64,000 bases of DNA from Parus major (Eukaryota > Chordata > Aves > Passeriformes > Paridae): the NCBI RefSeq assembly GCF_001522545.3, contig NC_031771.1:25546847-25610846 (forward strand), given 5' to 3'. The position numbers and the translations under genes were made by a program. The notes under the pieces are model-generated. The model was given only the letters and a program-made list of their open reading frames with translations, was not told where the DNA came from and searched no databases. This document shows positions 23,801 through 32,246 of the stretch, in pieces; the first letter of the stretch is position 1; the number at the start of each line of letters is the position of its first letter.

Positions 23801-24870
23801 TGAAGGTGGGGACGCAGGTCCCTGCAGTGGCACCATCAGGAACGTCCCACGTAGAACAGAAACCAGTCTCATCCATAGCAGTACCCCAGCCTCAGCAGCC
23901 CCTCCCCAGCCTATCTGCAGCCCCTGGCCTGCAGGAGCATGGAGAGCCCTTCGTGGTACCCCCCAGCACAGAGGAGGTGCTGGGGGCTGTGCCCTGCAGC
24001 AGCGAGACATGCAACCTGCGCGGGGACTGTGCCATCGAGGCTGGCCGAGTGACGTGCCACTGCGCCCTGGGCTATCGTGGTGACTACTGTGAGGAGGCCG
24101 AGGTGCAGCCCCTGGCAGGACCCATTGTCCTGGGGGTGGCCGTGCTCCTGCTGCTTGCTGCTGCTGCTGTGGGGGCCCTGGCCTACATGCGGAGGCGGGA
24201 CAGGCGGAGGAGGTGAGCTCTGGGGCTGAGCTGGGCCAGGTACAACTGGGAACAGAGAGGCACAGAGTCTCCTTGCCCAGGGACAGTGTGGAGTCCTGAA
24301 GCACTCCTAAGTTATATGGAAAGCTCCAGTCACCCCAGCAAGTTATTACCAGGGGTTGTGGCAGGACTTTGGGATCTGCCCCATCTCTAGAAGTTGGCCG
24401 TGCCATTCTCAGTGTACATTTCTCCCTCCGCAGGACTTCAAGCACTGCTTCCACTCGGGTGCTGACCTTGTACCACCGTGAAAGTGATCCAGAGGAAGAG
24501 GACGAGGAGGAGGAGGAAGAGCTTCCCCCCAAGAGTGATACATTTGTGAATGAAGCTTATGAAGGGAAAGAGGTGAGTAGCATCTGGAGCAGGCCCTGCT
24601 AGGGACCCCTCAGCCACCCTGCAGTGCCCCCATGGTGCCCACTCCTGAGGCAAGCTCTGCCCTCCTGCTGAAGGAGAGGGGCAAGACCAGGGGTGCCTAG
24701 AGTCTGAGAGGGCTGTCCCACTCTGGCTGTGGCTGGACCCCCTGTGCTAAGGTGTGGGGTGGGCTTAGAGGTGTCAAGCTCGCCCCTGATACACCCATCT
24801 CTGATTTCTGCAGGAGCTGCCAGCCCTGCTGAGGAAAGGACCATCTCACAAGAACACCGTATTTTCATAA
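11786..24870 (+). CDS. LDL receptor-related protein, two-cluster VgR/LRP13-like (33 exons, N-terminus in gap)
   Basis: A single-pass type I receptor of the LDLR family, predicted to bind lipoprotein-type ligands with calcium-caged LDLa modules and to release them through pH-sensitive YWTD propellers. Coding exons: 11786-11895, 12328-12447, 12745-12864, 12948-13175, 13361-13474, 13573-13692, 13978-14103, 14202-14408, 14570-14738, 14874-15042, 15227-15452, 15770-15895, 16095-16310, 16534-16842, 17089-17301, 17480-18028, 18415-18630, 18781-19019, 19103-19232, 19558-19736, 19851-20037, 20317-20538, 20766-20949, 21250-21451, 21520-21684, 21962-22162, 22255-22798, 22931-23059, 23245-23352, 23440-23676, 23792-24212, 24434-24572, 24814-24870. 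All junctions are GT-AG with matching phases, giving 2,226 residues after the gap with no internal stop. Module order is 5 LDLa, 2 EGF, propeller, EGF, propeller, Thr-rich linker, 7 LDLa, 2 EGF, propeller, EGF, propeller, EGF, LDLa, EGF, TM, tail. This fits none of LRP1, LRP2, LRP4, LRP5/6, LRP8 or VLDLR. LRP13 is my best guess from memory; family membership is certain, the exact name is not. Confidence 0.93.
12328..13474 (+). CDS. Receptor exons 2-5: LDLa cluster I (5 repeats)
   Basis: Four exons, all phase 1-1, encode five complete LDLa modules of six cysteines each: one each in exons 2, 3 and 5, and two in exon 4. Each ends with a calcium-cage motif (DGTDE, DGSDE, DGWDE, DSSDE, DGTDE). The third carries Trp where Ser or Thr is usual. 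Such N-terminal clusters are the first ligand-binding domain of large LDLR-family endocytic receptors. Confidence 0.93.
13573..14103 (+). CDS. Receptor exons 6-7: EGF pair
   Basis: Exon 6 encodes an EGF-like module ([14 protein letters not shown] start). Exon 7 encodes a calcium-binding EGF that begins DVDECS and carries the aromatic/Gly pattern of cbEGF ([11 protein letters not shown]). Each module is one symmetrical phase 1-1 exon, as at the same place in LDLR and VLDLR, just before the first propeller. Confidence 0.9.
14202..15452 (+). CDS. Receptor exons 8-11: YWTD beta-propeller 1
   Basis: Four exons encode LDLR class B repeats marked by YYWL, LYWAS, LYWIN, LYWIS and FFWTD. The domain begins with [14 protein letters not shown], which resembles the first strand of known propellers. 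In LDLR this domain folds back on the ligand-binding repeats at endosomal pH; that function is inferred here. The exon 9/10 junction is phase 2 and the exon 10/11 junction is phase 0. Confidence 0.88.
15770..15895 (+). CDS. Receptor exon 12: EGF closing propeller 1
   Basis: A phase 1-1 exon encoding a six-cysteine EGF-like module ([12 protein letters not shown]..., then YKCACPEGL). Every YWTD propeller of the family is followed by such an EGF, which packs against it. Confidence 0.85.
16095..17301 (+). CDS. Receptor exons 13-15: degenerate beta-propeller 2
   Basis: Three exons in the position of a second propeller. The first strand is recognisable ([16 protein letters not shown]), and the remaining blade motifs are VLYGT, DLYWLA and ALYWLA. 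Canonical YWTD is absent and the later blades cannot be assigned by eye. The reading frame and splice sites are intact, so this is divergence rather than decay. Confidence 0.75.
17480..17869 (+). CDS. Receptor exon 16, first part: Thr/Pro-rich mucin-like linker
   Basis: About 130 codons at the start of exon 16, of which about 17521-17820 is dominated by Thr with Pro, Ser, Ala and Lys and has no cysteines. It looks like a densely O-glycosylated spacer. LDLR, VLDLR and LRP8 carry such a domain next to the membrane; here it sits in the middle of the ectodomain, between propeller 2 and LDLa cluster II, where an EGF would be expected. The DNA is a degenerate ACC/ACN-rich array. Confidence 0.85.
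17870..19687 (+). CDS. Receptor exons 16-20: LDLa cluster II (7 repeats)
   Basis: Seven consecutive six-cysteine LDLa modules: the end of exon 16, one across exons 16/17, the end of exon 17, two in exon 18 (the second finished by the Gly-Cys that opens exon 19), one in exon 19 and one in exon 20. Calcium-cage motifs DGSDE, DGSDE, DHTDE, DGSDE, DGSDE, DGSDE and DGSDE are visible. The donor after exon 19 cuts the last codon of its repeat (Gly-Cys, phase 1). This is the second ligand-binding cluster. Confidence 0.9.
19688..20037 (+). CDS. Receptor exons 20-21: second EGF pair
   Basis: The end of exon 20 and the start of exon 21 form one EGF ([10 protein letters not shown], then CWCGPGY). Exon 21 continues with a calcium-binding EGF opening QDIDEC and holding CGCLPGY. 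The pair leads into propeller 3, repeating the arrangement before propeller 1. Confidence 0.88.
20317..21684 (+). CDS. Receptor exons 22-25: YWTD beta-propeller 3
   Basis: Four exons with the clearest class B repeats of the protein: VFWMD, LYWTD, MYWSE, IFWLD and LYWSE, with first strand [14 protein letters not shown]. Junction phases are 1, 2, 0 and 0. All five motifs are near canonical, unlike propeller 2. Confidence 0.9.
21962..23352 (+). CDS. Receptor exons 26-29: EGF and beta-propeller 4
   Basis: Exon 26 encodes an EGF ([12 protein letters not shown], then CRCPAGL) and the first strand of propeller 4. Exon 27 (544 bp, the largest propeller exon) carries LYFAE, LYWIG and LYWAD. Exons 28 and 29 complete the domain with FLLWS and a short closing segment (KVWHSRL). 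Confidence 0.87.
23440..23676 (+). CDS. Receptor exon 30: EGF plus isolated thirteenth LDLa
   Basis: One phase 1-1 exon holds an EGF ([21 protein letters not shown]) and immediately after it a complete six-cysteine LDLa with the cage DGSDE. A lone LDLa after the last propeller, near the membrane, is unusual in the family and brings the total to 13. Confidence 0.9.
23792..24212 (+). CDS. Receptor exon 31: stalk, last EGF and transmembrane helix
   Basis: The exon opens with about 65 residues of low-complexity Pro/Ser/Gln/Val stalk. It continues with an EGF ([13 protein letters not shown], then [12 protein letters not shown]) and a hydrophobic helix at about 24118-24189 ([20 protein letters not shown]). 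The helix is followed by the basic stop-transfer MRRRDRRRR. Confidence 0.92.
24190..24870 (+). CDS. Receptor cytoplasmic tail (exons 31-33)
   Basis: A tail of about 72 residues. After the basic anchor comes a Ser/Thr-rich segment, then an almost pure Asp/Glu tract (24486-24521), then FVNEAY at 24543-24560 and the end segment [15 protein letters not shown] matches the endocytic FxNPxY pattern except that Glu replaces Pro. ELPALL (24814-24831) fits the acidic dileucine sorting signal [DE]xxxL[LI]. There is no canonical NPxY. The last exon (24814-24870) codes 18 residues and a TAA stop. Confidence 0.88.
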
Positions 24871-25261
24871 AGGAACATTGTGCAGCATCTCTTGTGCCAT
24901 TGTGTTTTGTGTGTGGGCTGGGAAGGGGAGATTGGTTTGCCCTTTCTAGAGACCTAGAAAGACCCAGGGAACATAAGAATACAGACAAAAAACATTTGGG
25001 AGGTTTATCAGTAAGTCTCTGGGACTGTCCCTTGAGTACTGTCCCTCTGTAGCAAGGCTTAGCTTGCTGACCAGAGTGCTTTGGGCTCGCCTGGTATAAG
25101 AATCTGGCCAAATAACTCTACAAGGAAGCTCACTTGGCTCTTACCTTGTAATGCAGGGGGCTGAGAAAGATTTCATAGTGCAGTTCTGACCTCCTGAGTG
25201 TCCCTTACAAACCAGTGAGACCAGTTTTACCGCCTCACACCAAGCTACTTTTGAAAGGGGA

Positions 25262-25267
25262 AATAAA
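25262..25267 (+). terminator. Candidate poly(A) signal of the receptor gene
   Basis: The first good AATAAA after the receptor stop, about 390 bases downstream, followed by T-rich sequence (25271-25280). It implies a short 3' UTR. Confidence 0.55.
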
Positions 25268-25556
25268 TGCTATTTTTTTTCTCTGTGATCTTCCTCCCTC
25301 CCCACCCTCCCTACTGCACCCTGAAGTGGCTGTGCTCAAGGAAGCAGAAATCTCTTCTAGATCTGATTTTGACCATAGGGGGGAAAGTCCTTTGGGAAAA
25401 TGCTATAAAAGCTAGCTCTGCCCTTTTAACAAACCTTTCCTCCCTGCTTAAGGCAAAACACAGGGAAGTCGGGTGAGCCATGCCCACTGGCTCTCAGCCC
25501 AACCTGCCTGGCAGAAAGCCCATAACCATCCCACAGCATAAACCCATGGCTTTGCA

Positions 25557-25562
25557 TTTATT
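25557..25562 (-). terminator. Candidate poly(A) signal of CLDN23
   Basis: TTTATT on the plus strand reads AATAAA on the minus strand, about 412 bases after the CLDN23 stop. It would end the CLDN23 transcript about 290 bases from the end of the convergent receptor transcript. Confidence 0.45.
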
Positions 25563-25974
25563 TCGCTGTTTGCACGGTCCTGAGCTGAGCAGAGACATGA
25601 GACAGGTGCTCCCCTCCCCTACTGCCAGCTCTGAAGGTTACATGCTTCTGACCGGTCTGTTCCCATGTAAGCACATGGGAGCACCAAAGCTGTCTCTGCC
25701 CAAGCTGCTGTGCACGGTACAGGAAGATGAGGTAAACTTGGTATGGAGGGACTGGAGCCACCTCTGGTCCTCAATCCAGCATGGCTTTGGCATAGTTGTA
25801 GATCCTGGAGCACAGCAGGCTTTTGATGAAGTTACATTACAAATATTCAAAACAGGTCCTTGCTCTTGTTTCCAGCCTGTTCAGGGGGGCCCCAGGAGAG
25901 GGGCATGGCTTGTAGTGGCAGGGGCCAGCACTGCTCTTGATGCCAGGGAGGTGACTGCTGTCCCAGTGCTCGGG

Positions 25975-26673
25975 CTACAAGTCAGAGTCACAAGGTGGTC
26001 TGCTCCCCCAGTGCCGTCTGTCTTGCTCATCCTCCAGCACATCCCAGGGATTGCTGTAAGCCCTACTGGTGCACGACCCAGCCTCTGTCACAGGGGTGGG
26101 GGGCAATTTGGGAGCCCTGCGCTCCTTGCAGCAGTGATGGAAGCTGAGGGCGAGGGCCAGCCCTCCCAGGATCTCCAGACAGCTTCCCAAATAGCTCAGT
26201 ACCAAGCTGTAGCCTACGCTCAGCGTGCTGCCAGGTGGTGCAGGCAGTGCCCACAGCTCCTGCGTGTACCAGGAGCTGGGCACGAGGCTCATCAGCCCAG
26301 AGAGGAGCAGCACCAGCCCTGCCACGCCGGCCACCAGGTGCCGGGGCTCCGGCTGCCAGCAGCGCACACCCAGGGTAGCCACCACCAAGCCCACCAGGGT
26401 GACCACCAGCGAGGAGGGCATCAGCCCTTGGGCCACCCGCACGGGCACCTGCTCAAAGTAGCCCAGCTCGTCAGCCTGTCCGCAGAGGCGGTCATGGGTG
26501 CTCTGCCGCTCCCTGCATATGTCCCAAATGCCCTGCTCCCAGACGACGTCCATGGGCTGGTCAGGTACGAGGCTCACCTGCCTCCAGCCGGGTGCCAGCG
26601 TGCCCGTGAGTGTCAGCAGGAGCCCGCAGGGGCACAACACCAGCCCCACGATCATCTCCGTCGGCGTCCGCAT
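25975..26673 (-). CDS. CLDN23: Claudin-23
   Basis: An intronless four-pass tight-junction protein of 232 residues that forms part of the paracellular barrier of epithelia. The start MRTPTEMIVG and the C-terminal CDSDL match mammalian CLDN23 as I remember it. The claudin signature is complete: Trp30, GIW at 48-50, Cys53 and Cys64, with Arg79 closing extracellular loop 1. Membrane segments lie at about 7-27, 84-103, 113-132 and 157-178, and a Cys-Cys pair (181-182), a likely palmitoylation site, follows the last helix. It is about 60 residues shorter than the human protein because the cytoplasmic tail lacks most of the basic and Pro-rich stretch. The end CDSDL is unlike the YV ending of most claudins, but is typical of this member. 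It faces PRAG1 head to head and the receptor gene tail to tail. Confidence 0.93.
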   Translation of the reverse strand: MRTPTEMIVGLVLCPCGLLLTLTGTLAPGWRQVSLVPDQPMDVVWEQGIWDICRERQSTHDRLCGQADELGYFEQVPVRVAQGLMPSSLVVTLVGLVVATLGVRCWQPEPRHLVAGVAGLVLLLSGLMSLVPSSWYTQELWALPAPPGSTLSVGYSLVLSYLGSCLEILGGLALALSFHHCCKERRAPKLPPTPVTEAGSCTSRAYSNPWDVLEDEQDRRHWGSRPPCDSDL

Positions 26674-26689
26674 GCTGGGGCGGTGGGTG

Positions 26690-27140
26690 AAGCGGGCTCC
26701 AGAGGGCTCCCGCTGGCCCGAGGTCCGCAGGAGCTCCGGGGCTCGCTGGACAGGAGCTACGGCACCGGTGCAGGCAGGGCGAGGGGTCCCGAGGCGCTCC
26801 CGGAGCTCCCCCGGCGCTCCCGGAGCTGCCCCGCAGCTCCCCCGGCAGTCTCGGAGCCCCGGCGGTCCCGGAGCTCCCCCGGCGCTCCCGGAGCCCCGAC
26901 GTTCCCGGAGCGCTCCCGGAGCTCCCCCGGCGGGCAGCCCGCGGAGCCGCCCCGGGAGGTGCGGGCAGGAGGCGGTGCCGGCAGGCGGTGCCGGCCCGGG
27001 CAGGGCTGGCCGGCACTGCCGTAGGGACAGCGCCTCCCAGAGCCGCCGGAGCTCCGGCCTCCCGCTGTCCCTTGCAGGTGGAGGGATGGCGACCGTGCCC
27101 GGGTTGCTGGGGCGGCACGGGACCCTCCTTCATTAACTGC
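26690..27140 (-). promoter_or_regulatory. GC-rich 5' region of CLDN23
   Basis: CpG-rich sequence immediately upstream of the CLDN23 start codon, ending abruptly at AT-rich DNA near 27140. It is the probable promoter and 5' UTR. It contains the repeat described separately. No TATA box is visible at a convincing place. Confidence 0.55.
26798..26932. repeat. Degenerate GC-rich tandem repeat upstream of CLDN23
   Basis: A 29-base unit (tcccggagctcccccggcgc and nine more bases) occurs exactly at 26798-26826 and again at 26866-26894, a 68-base period. A partial third copy of 19 bases lies at 26914-26932. On the minus strand the repeats give alternating runs of three to five G. Confidence 0.85.
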
Positions 27141-30100
27141 ATGCGAGCTTATTTTTCTATCAAATGAATTAACTAATTAATGAGAATAATTAAGATGAGG
27201 TGCTGGCAGATCTCAAAGTTGATAACTGGCTCAGGAGACCTCCCCATCTCCCTGTCCTTCAGGGAGAGCTGCTGAGCTTGGTCCTGCTCCTCCCGTCCCA
27301 GGCTGCCCTTAAAGGGCACCCGCAGACGCAGCAGCCTCGGTGGGCAGAGTCCCTGAGATGTCCACTGGGACAGGAACGGGAAAGCACCACGTTTGAGAGC
27401 CCCAGTGTGAGATTTTGAGCCCCGCAAAGCACTCGTCTTGGGCCTCACCACATTTCCCTGAATTTCTGCCAGTCACACTGGGCCCAGGAGAGGGCAGCAT
27501 CCTCTCTAGATCAATTTGGGATGAGCAGCGCCGGCTGAGCTGGAAGGCTGGCTGGCTGTGTGTGCCCCAGGGCACCTTTGCACTGCTGGCTCCTGGAGGG
27601 CTGGGTGGGTCTGTGCTTCCCACATCGCTCCTGGCTTCCTTCCCCTCTCCTCAGCTTCCACAGCTATTTCCCCAAGTCCTGAAGCCCTTCAGCTCTATGG
27701 GTGCCAGATAATTCTGGGGAGGGATTTTGAAGGTGTTGAAGACTGGATCTTAGTCCAGCTGGAAGGCAGGGATGGGTTGGACTCAGGCAAAGGCTCATGT
27801 CCCCAGCCACGTCTGCAGAGCAGCCAGATGAGCACAGCTCCAGAACAGGAACACCTGGCTTTATTGTCCACAGACAGTAGCTTGCTAAAACTTGGCACTC
27901 CTTGTCTGGGAATCTAAGCTAGGTGTTGCTGATTCCTTTCCTGTCCAATTAACTTCTGTAACTTTTACCCTACTCTGGCCACTGACTCTGTGCCAAGACA
28001 CTCACTACTGCCCTGGGAGCTCTGTGTCCAACCAACACACCAAACACTACTGGACTGATGTGTTTCCCGAGCCTGCCTTCTGCCATGGGATCCCTGCACA
28101 GGAGCAGGTGCTGCAACCCTGAAACCTTACAGTCCCGACTCTCTCGTGAGGCTGTATCTGGACCTTTCCATCTGGACACCATGTGGAAGTTGGCTGTGAG
28201 ATGTAGTGCTCCTGGGGGAGAGTGGGGCAGAGGGAAAGGGCTGTACCAAGCTGGGTGGCACAGTGCCATGGATGAGGGCCTGCCCTTTGCCTCCCCCTAG
28301 CTCAGGAGGCTTTTACTAAGGTGACAAATCACAGCTTGCTGGCAGAGCTGTCAGATTGCCCATGGACCAGCCAAGCCAAGCTGTGAGCAGGTGATAGCAA
28401 GCCACTGAGTCCTGCATGGCTGGCCAGGGCTTTTCTCCCTATCCTGGATGTGTGGGTGGGGCGTGTGCCAACCCTGACCGAAAGGGAGAAACTCTCCATT
28501 TTTTTTGGATTTGCCCACATTTTACCCAGAAAGGCTAGGAAAACTGAGGGTAATGCCTACCCTGGGCTTTGCAGTGCCTGCCCTAGGATCTCTCTATCTG
28601 CAGCACTTTCCTTTTTCTCTCATCTGTTCCTCCAGCAGTGCTGTGCCCCTCTTGCCCTTGCTCATGCAGGCTTGAGTCTGGGAGGTGGCCACTCCTTGGA
28701 TCTTCAGCTGCAGTAGAAGCTGGGTGCCAGGAGTATCACAGCTGTGTACCAGGGTAGGTTTAAAAACCTGTGCCTTTCCAATTTATCAATAATGCCTAGG
28801 AGGATGCATGTGCCCTTTGGGCTGGTGCCCAGGCTCCTGACTGTGGGACAATGATAAGGAGATTAGGTGATGTGGCCCTGATGCTGGATGACCTGCCCTG
28901 AGTAAACTTGGGGAAGGAAATGGGATTAACAGAGCTGTTTCCCGTTGCCACAAAGTTATAGATTGTTCATTTCTTCCCTTTTACTTTCTAATGAGGTGGT
29001 ATGCAAAGCAATTCAAAGAAGTGCCTGGCCCTTTCCAAGCTCTGGGGAAGCATTTAAAGCCATCTGGCCTCAGAGATAAAATGGTCTGGCTGAAACTGCC
29101 TTCCTTCCCACATTGCCCTAGCTACTGAGTGGGAAAAGCCACCTTACTTGGTGTTTCCTACTTTTCCAAGGCTGTGACTTAGTTTTCCCTACATTGTCAT
29201 AGTCATCTCTTTAAGAATGTGATGGAAACTTTATCCAGGTCTGGCTGAGTTGGCTTGCATTTTATTACTATTTTTTAACACCCCATTGTAAATTGGAGGA
29301 GCAGCAGAAGGCCTTGAGCTAATTGGATCTGGAAAAGAACTAGGGCAGAATAGTCAGAACCTGAGACTGATTCCAAGGAAGAATTAAAAAAAAAACAAAA
29401 CATGATGAGGTATTTAGTTGAGTTGCTTCTTCCAGCCTCAGATACCCTGAATCACTGAAGGCTGAGAATGAATTTGAGGCAATATTCCTGTGTTCAACCT
29501 GTTCCCTGCCTGTCTAGCTGTCTGCTTCCAGCCACTGGTGGTGATGTCACCCTAGACTGGATAAGTGCTATTGTCTCTTAGGTGACAGTGTGAGGTCAGT
29601 GTGGATAGGAGCATTAACTTTTGGGTAACCCCATTGTCACCCCAGTTGAGCAGAGTTTGCCTGATGCCAGCAATTGCCAAAGAGCACATGCACACAACAA
29701 TCTCCACAGCTTCCTATGTGATCCATAGTCTGATCAGACTTCTAGGCCCAACTGAGCTTTCAAAATGTGTCTCTGGAGAGAAAAGCTTCCCTGCACGAAA
29801 GCTAGCTCTGTCCCTCTGCCATCAGCTGAGATCATGGCACTGAGACTTGGGGGCAGGGGAGTCCTTTACGAGGAGGTTACTCTGGCTCCCTTCCCTTCAC
29901 AGCTGTGGGAGCAGGATCCTCAGCAGCAGCAGGATCTCTCAGCATCCTGTTTGCTGTGTGGGGAACAGTTGAGGCCAGGGCTGTTTAGCAGCTGGTAATT
30001 CCTGTTTACATCCCACTGACCCTGGGGCTTTGCCTGTGTCACATATGGCAAGGTGCCCCCATACCATCACAGTGCCTGCAAGTTATACTGTACCTGATTC

Positions 30101-32082
30101 TTTCTTGGATTCAAAGTGGGCTCAGGCCATGCTGGACACCAAGCCACAAGGCTGCCAGGTCTGTGGACGTGGCAAATGGCAGCACATGTGCTGTGCCACC
30201 CTGGGTTGCCCTGTGACTGGCAGGAGCCAGCAGGCACAATACTTGACCCTGGCTGTGTACAATTCGTCCTCTCTCTCACCTGAGGAGAATTCACTTCGCA
30301 GAGTGTGGCAGTCCCCTGTGTCTTGCCTGATGTAGGAGAGGGGAACTGGCTGAGAACCATGCCCATGCAGGCAGGACCTGCACTTAGGGGGCTGCAACTT
30401 CCTCTGGTCTAGACACTTAAGTAGCTCCACTATCCATCTGTGTTTGCCTTTCAGTCAAAACCCTAAAGCCCTGCAGGCTGGGAGCAAAGCACGATGGCTC
30501 AAACAGCTCATGCTGTGCTTTTTAGCATTAGACCTGGCTGTCTAAGCCTCCCCTCAGTCTGCATCCCAAAGGAAAACTTCCTTAGCCAGGTGTCCAGGCT
30601 GAATGATTTTGTTCTGGCCATTCAGTTTTGCTGCCTTTTCTTCTAGCATTTCACATGGGGCAATTTCTAAGAGTGCAAACTGAGGGTTGTCCTTGCTCTC
30701 AAGCCCCTGCAGCATGTGAGCGCAACTGGAACACGCTCTGCATTGTGCAAACAGCTGCAGTTGCAATGGGCCCAGCTCCCAGCTTCCTCCCTGGACACAC
30801 ACACTGCTATCTTTGTGCCTGCTGGGAGGCCAAGGATGAGCCTCAGGCAGGACAGGGTCTGTGATCCCCCTGGCTGGTCGAATGGGGAAGAGAGATCTGT
30901 GTGTGCTGCCCAGAGCGCAGACAGCAATGGTCAGCATCCATCAGGCAGCTCCATGCCCCAGCTACCCAGCCTTTGTGGTGGCACTTCCACAGACAGATTT
31001 ATTTGCCTTCCACTTGCCCATTGACCTGCCCCCCCTCCCAGGCTGACCATGGTGGTACAGCAGCCCTGAGGATGCACTCTAGAGGGGTTATCAGAGAACA
31101 GGGATGTGTTGGGCATTAAAGGGCTTGCAAGCACCCATACTGGCAGGTCTCACTGGGACCCAGTAGTGGCTTAACATACCTGTGGCCATTGCAGTTTTGG
31201 CTGGTTCCCCTGCTCAAAATGTGAGGGAGCTGCAATTTGGGGTCAGCATCCTGTAATGCCTGCAGGGACCAGTAAATCCATCAGTGAGCACTGAGGCTGT
31301 TCCTGCTCTCTTTCTGCAGCCCAGCTGTGAGTCTGAACACTATTCAGACTGGATCCTGGGAATGAGTTGTTGAAAGCTTTATTAGATGCCCCCCAGTTAC
31401 TCACTCATCCATTAATCTCCCTCACTTTCTAAACTGCTGCACTTGGACTTGCCAGATTGCCCAGTGCTGCTTTCAGTTCTGAGAATGATGATACTAAATG
31501 CATTTTTGCAGCTATATCTATTTTTTTCTGACTCAGTCCTGGAATGGTTGAGAGTAGCTTAGACATGTGCTGTTTTGGAGGTGCAGACAGGAATAAGAAA
31601 GCAGTTAAAGCTGTGTCTGCCTGTGGAAGCTGCATGTTTGTCCAGCTTCTGGGCCACAGATCTTGCAAGCTAAAGGGCAAAGCTAATGCTTGTGGGTGCA
31701 CAGCATGTTGCAACTGGCAAGGCAAAAGCAGCGTGCTCCATGATGGAGGTTCATCTCGTTACACTGTAAATGTGACTCATCTGCATGGACTTTGATCTCC
31801 CATTGGGCTGAAACGCCCAAAACCAAAGCGCAGATGGCTTATGCATGTGCCTTTACGTATTTGCTGGGAGTTTGGTCAGCTTTGTGAGCCAAAGCACTGG
31901 ACATATGGCCAAGGCCACAGTAGAAAAGACCTGCTTAAACCTTTCCCCTTGAGAAAGCCCTGGGTGGGAGACAGCTGTACCCTGTGCTTGTTCTGGAGGC
32001 TGAGGAATGGTGCAACTTCTAGTCTATGGCAATTTACTCTAATAGTTGCAGATGGAGAGATAGCTGCATCTTGCTCCCATTG
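27141..32082. other. Intergenic between CLDN23 and PRAG1, part 1
   Basis: No coding exon recognised. The first 60 bases (27141-27200) are strikingly AT-rich, with repeated ATTAA/TTAAT homeodomain-type cores (for example gaattaactaattaatgag), right beside the CLDN23 CpG-rich block. The rest is unremarkable unique sequence. Confidence 0.55.
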
Positions 32083-32243
32083 AGTTACAGAATGTTTTGA
32101 GTTGGAAGAAATCTTCCCCACCACAGGTAGGAACCTTTTACACTAGAGCAGGTTGTCCAAAACCCCATCTAATTTCAAGACTTTCAGGGATAAGGTATTC
32201 ACCAGTTATCTGGGCAAGCTGCTTCAGTGACTCACCAGCCTCA
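32083..32243 (-). repeat. Old CR1 LINE 3' fragment
   Basis: The plus strand shows 'gagttacagaatgttttgagttggaagaaat', the degenerate reverse complement of a CR1 3' end, written here in pieces: gagttacagaatg, then ttttgagttggaaga. The typical CR1 segment follows: 'agcaggttgtccaaaac', then a stretch like 'ggcaagctgcttcagtg'. It ends where a second CR1 tail begins at about 32247. Confidence 0.75.
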
Positions 32244-32246
32244 CAG

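Noticed and set aside
11786..24870. Identification as LRP4, LRP1/LRP1B or LRP2
   Set aside because: LRP4 has one cluster of eight LDLa; LRP1 and LRP2 are more than twice as long with larger clusters and NPxY tails. The module order and tail here fit none of them.
25480..27024. A 514-codon open frame on the plus strand
   Set aside because: It runs antisense through CLDN23 and its GC-rich 5' region. It shows no family resemblance, is rich in shadow-type composition, and is explained by the high GC of the real gene on the other strand.
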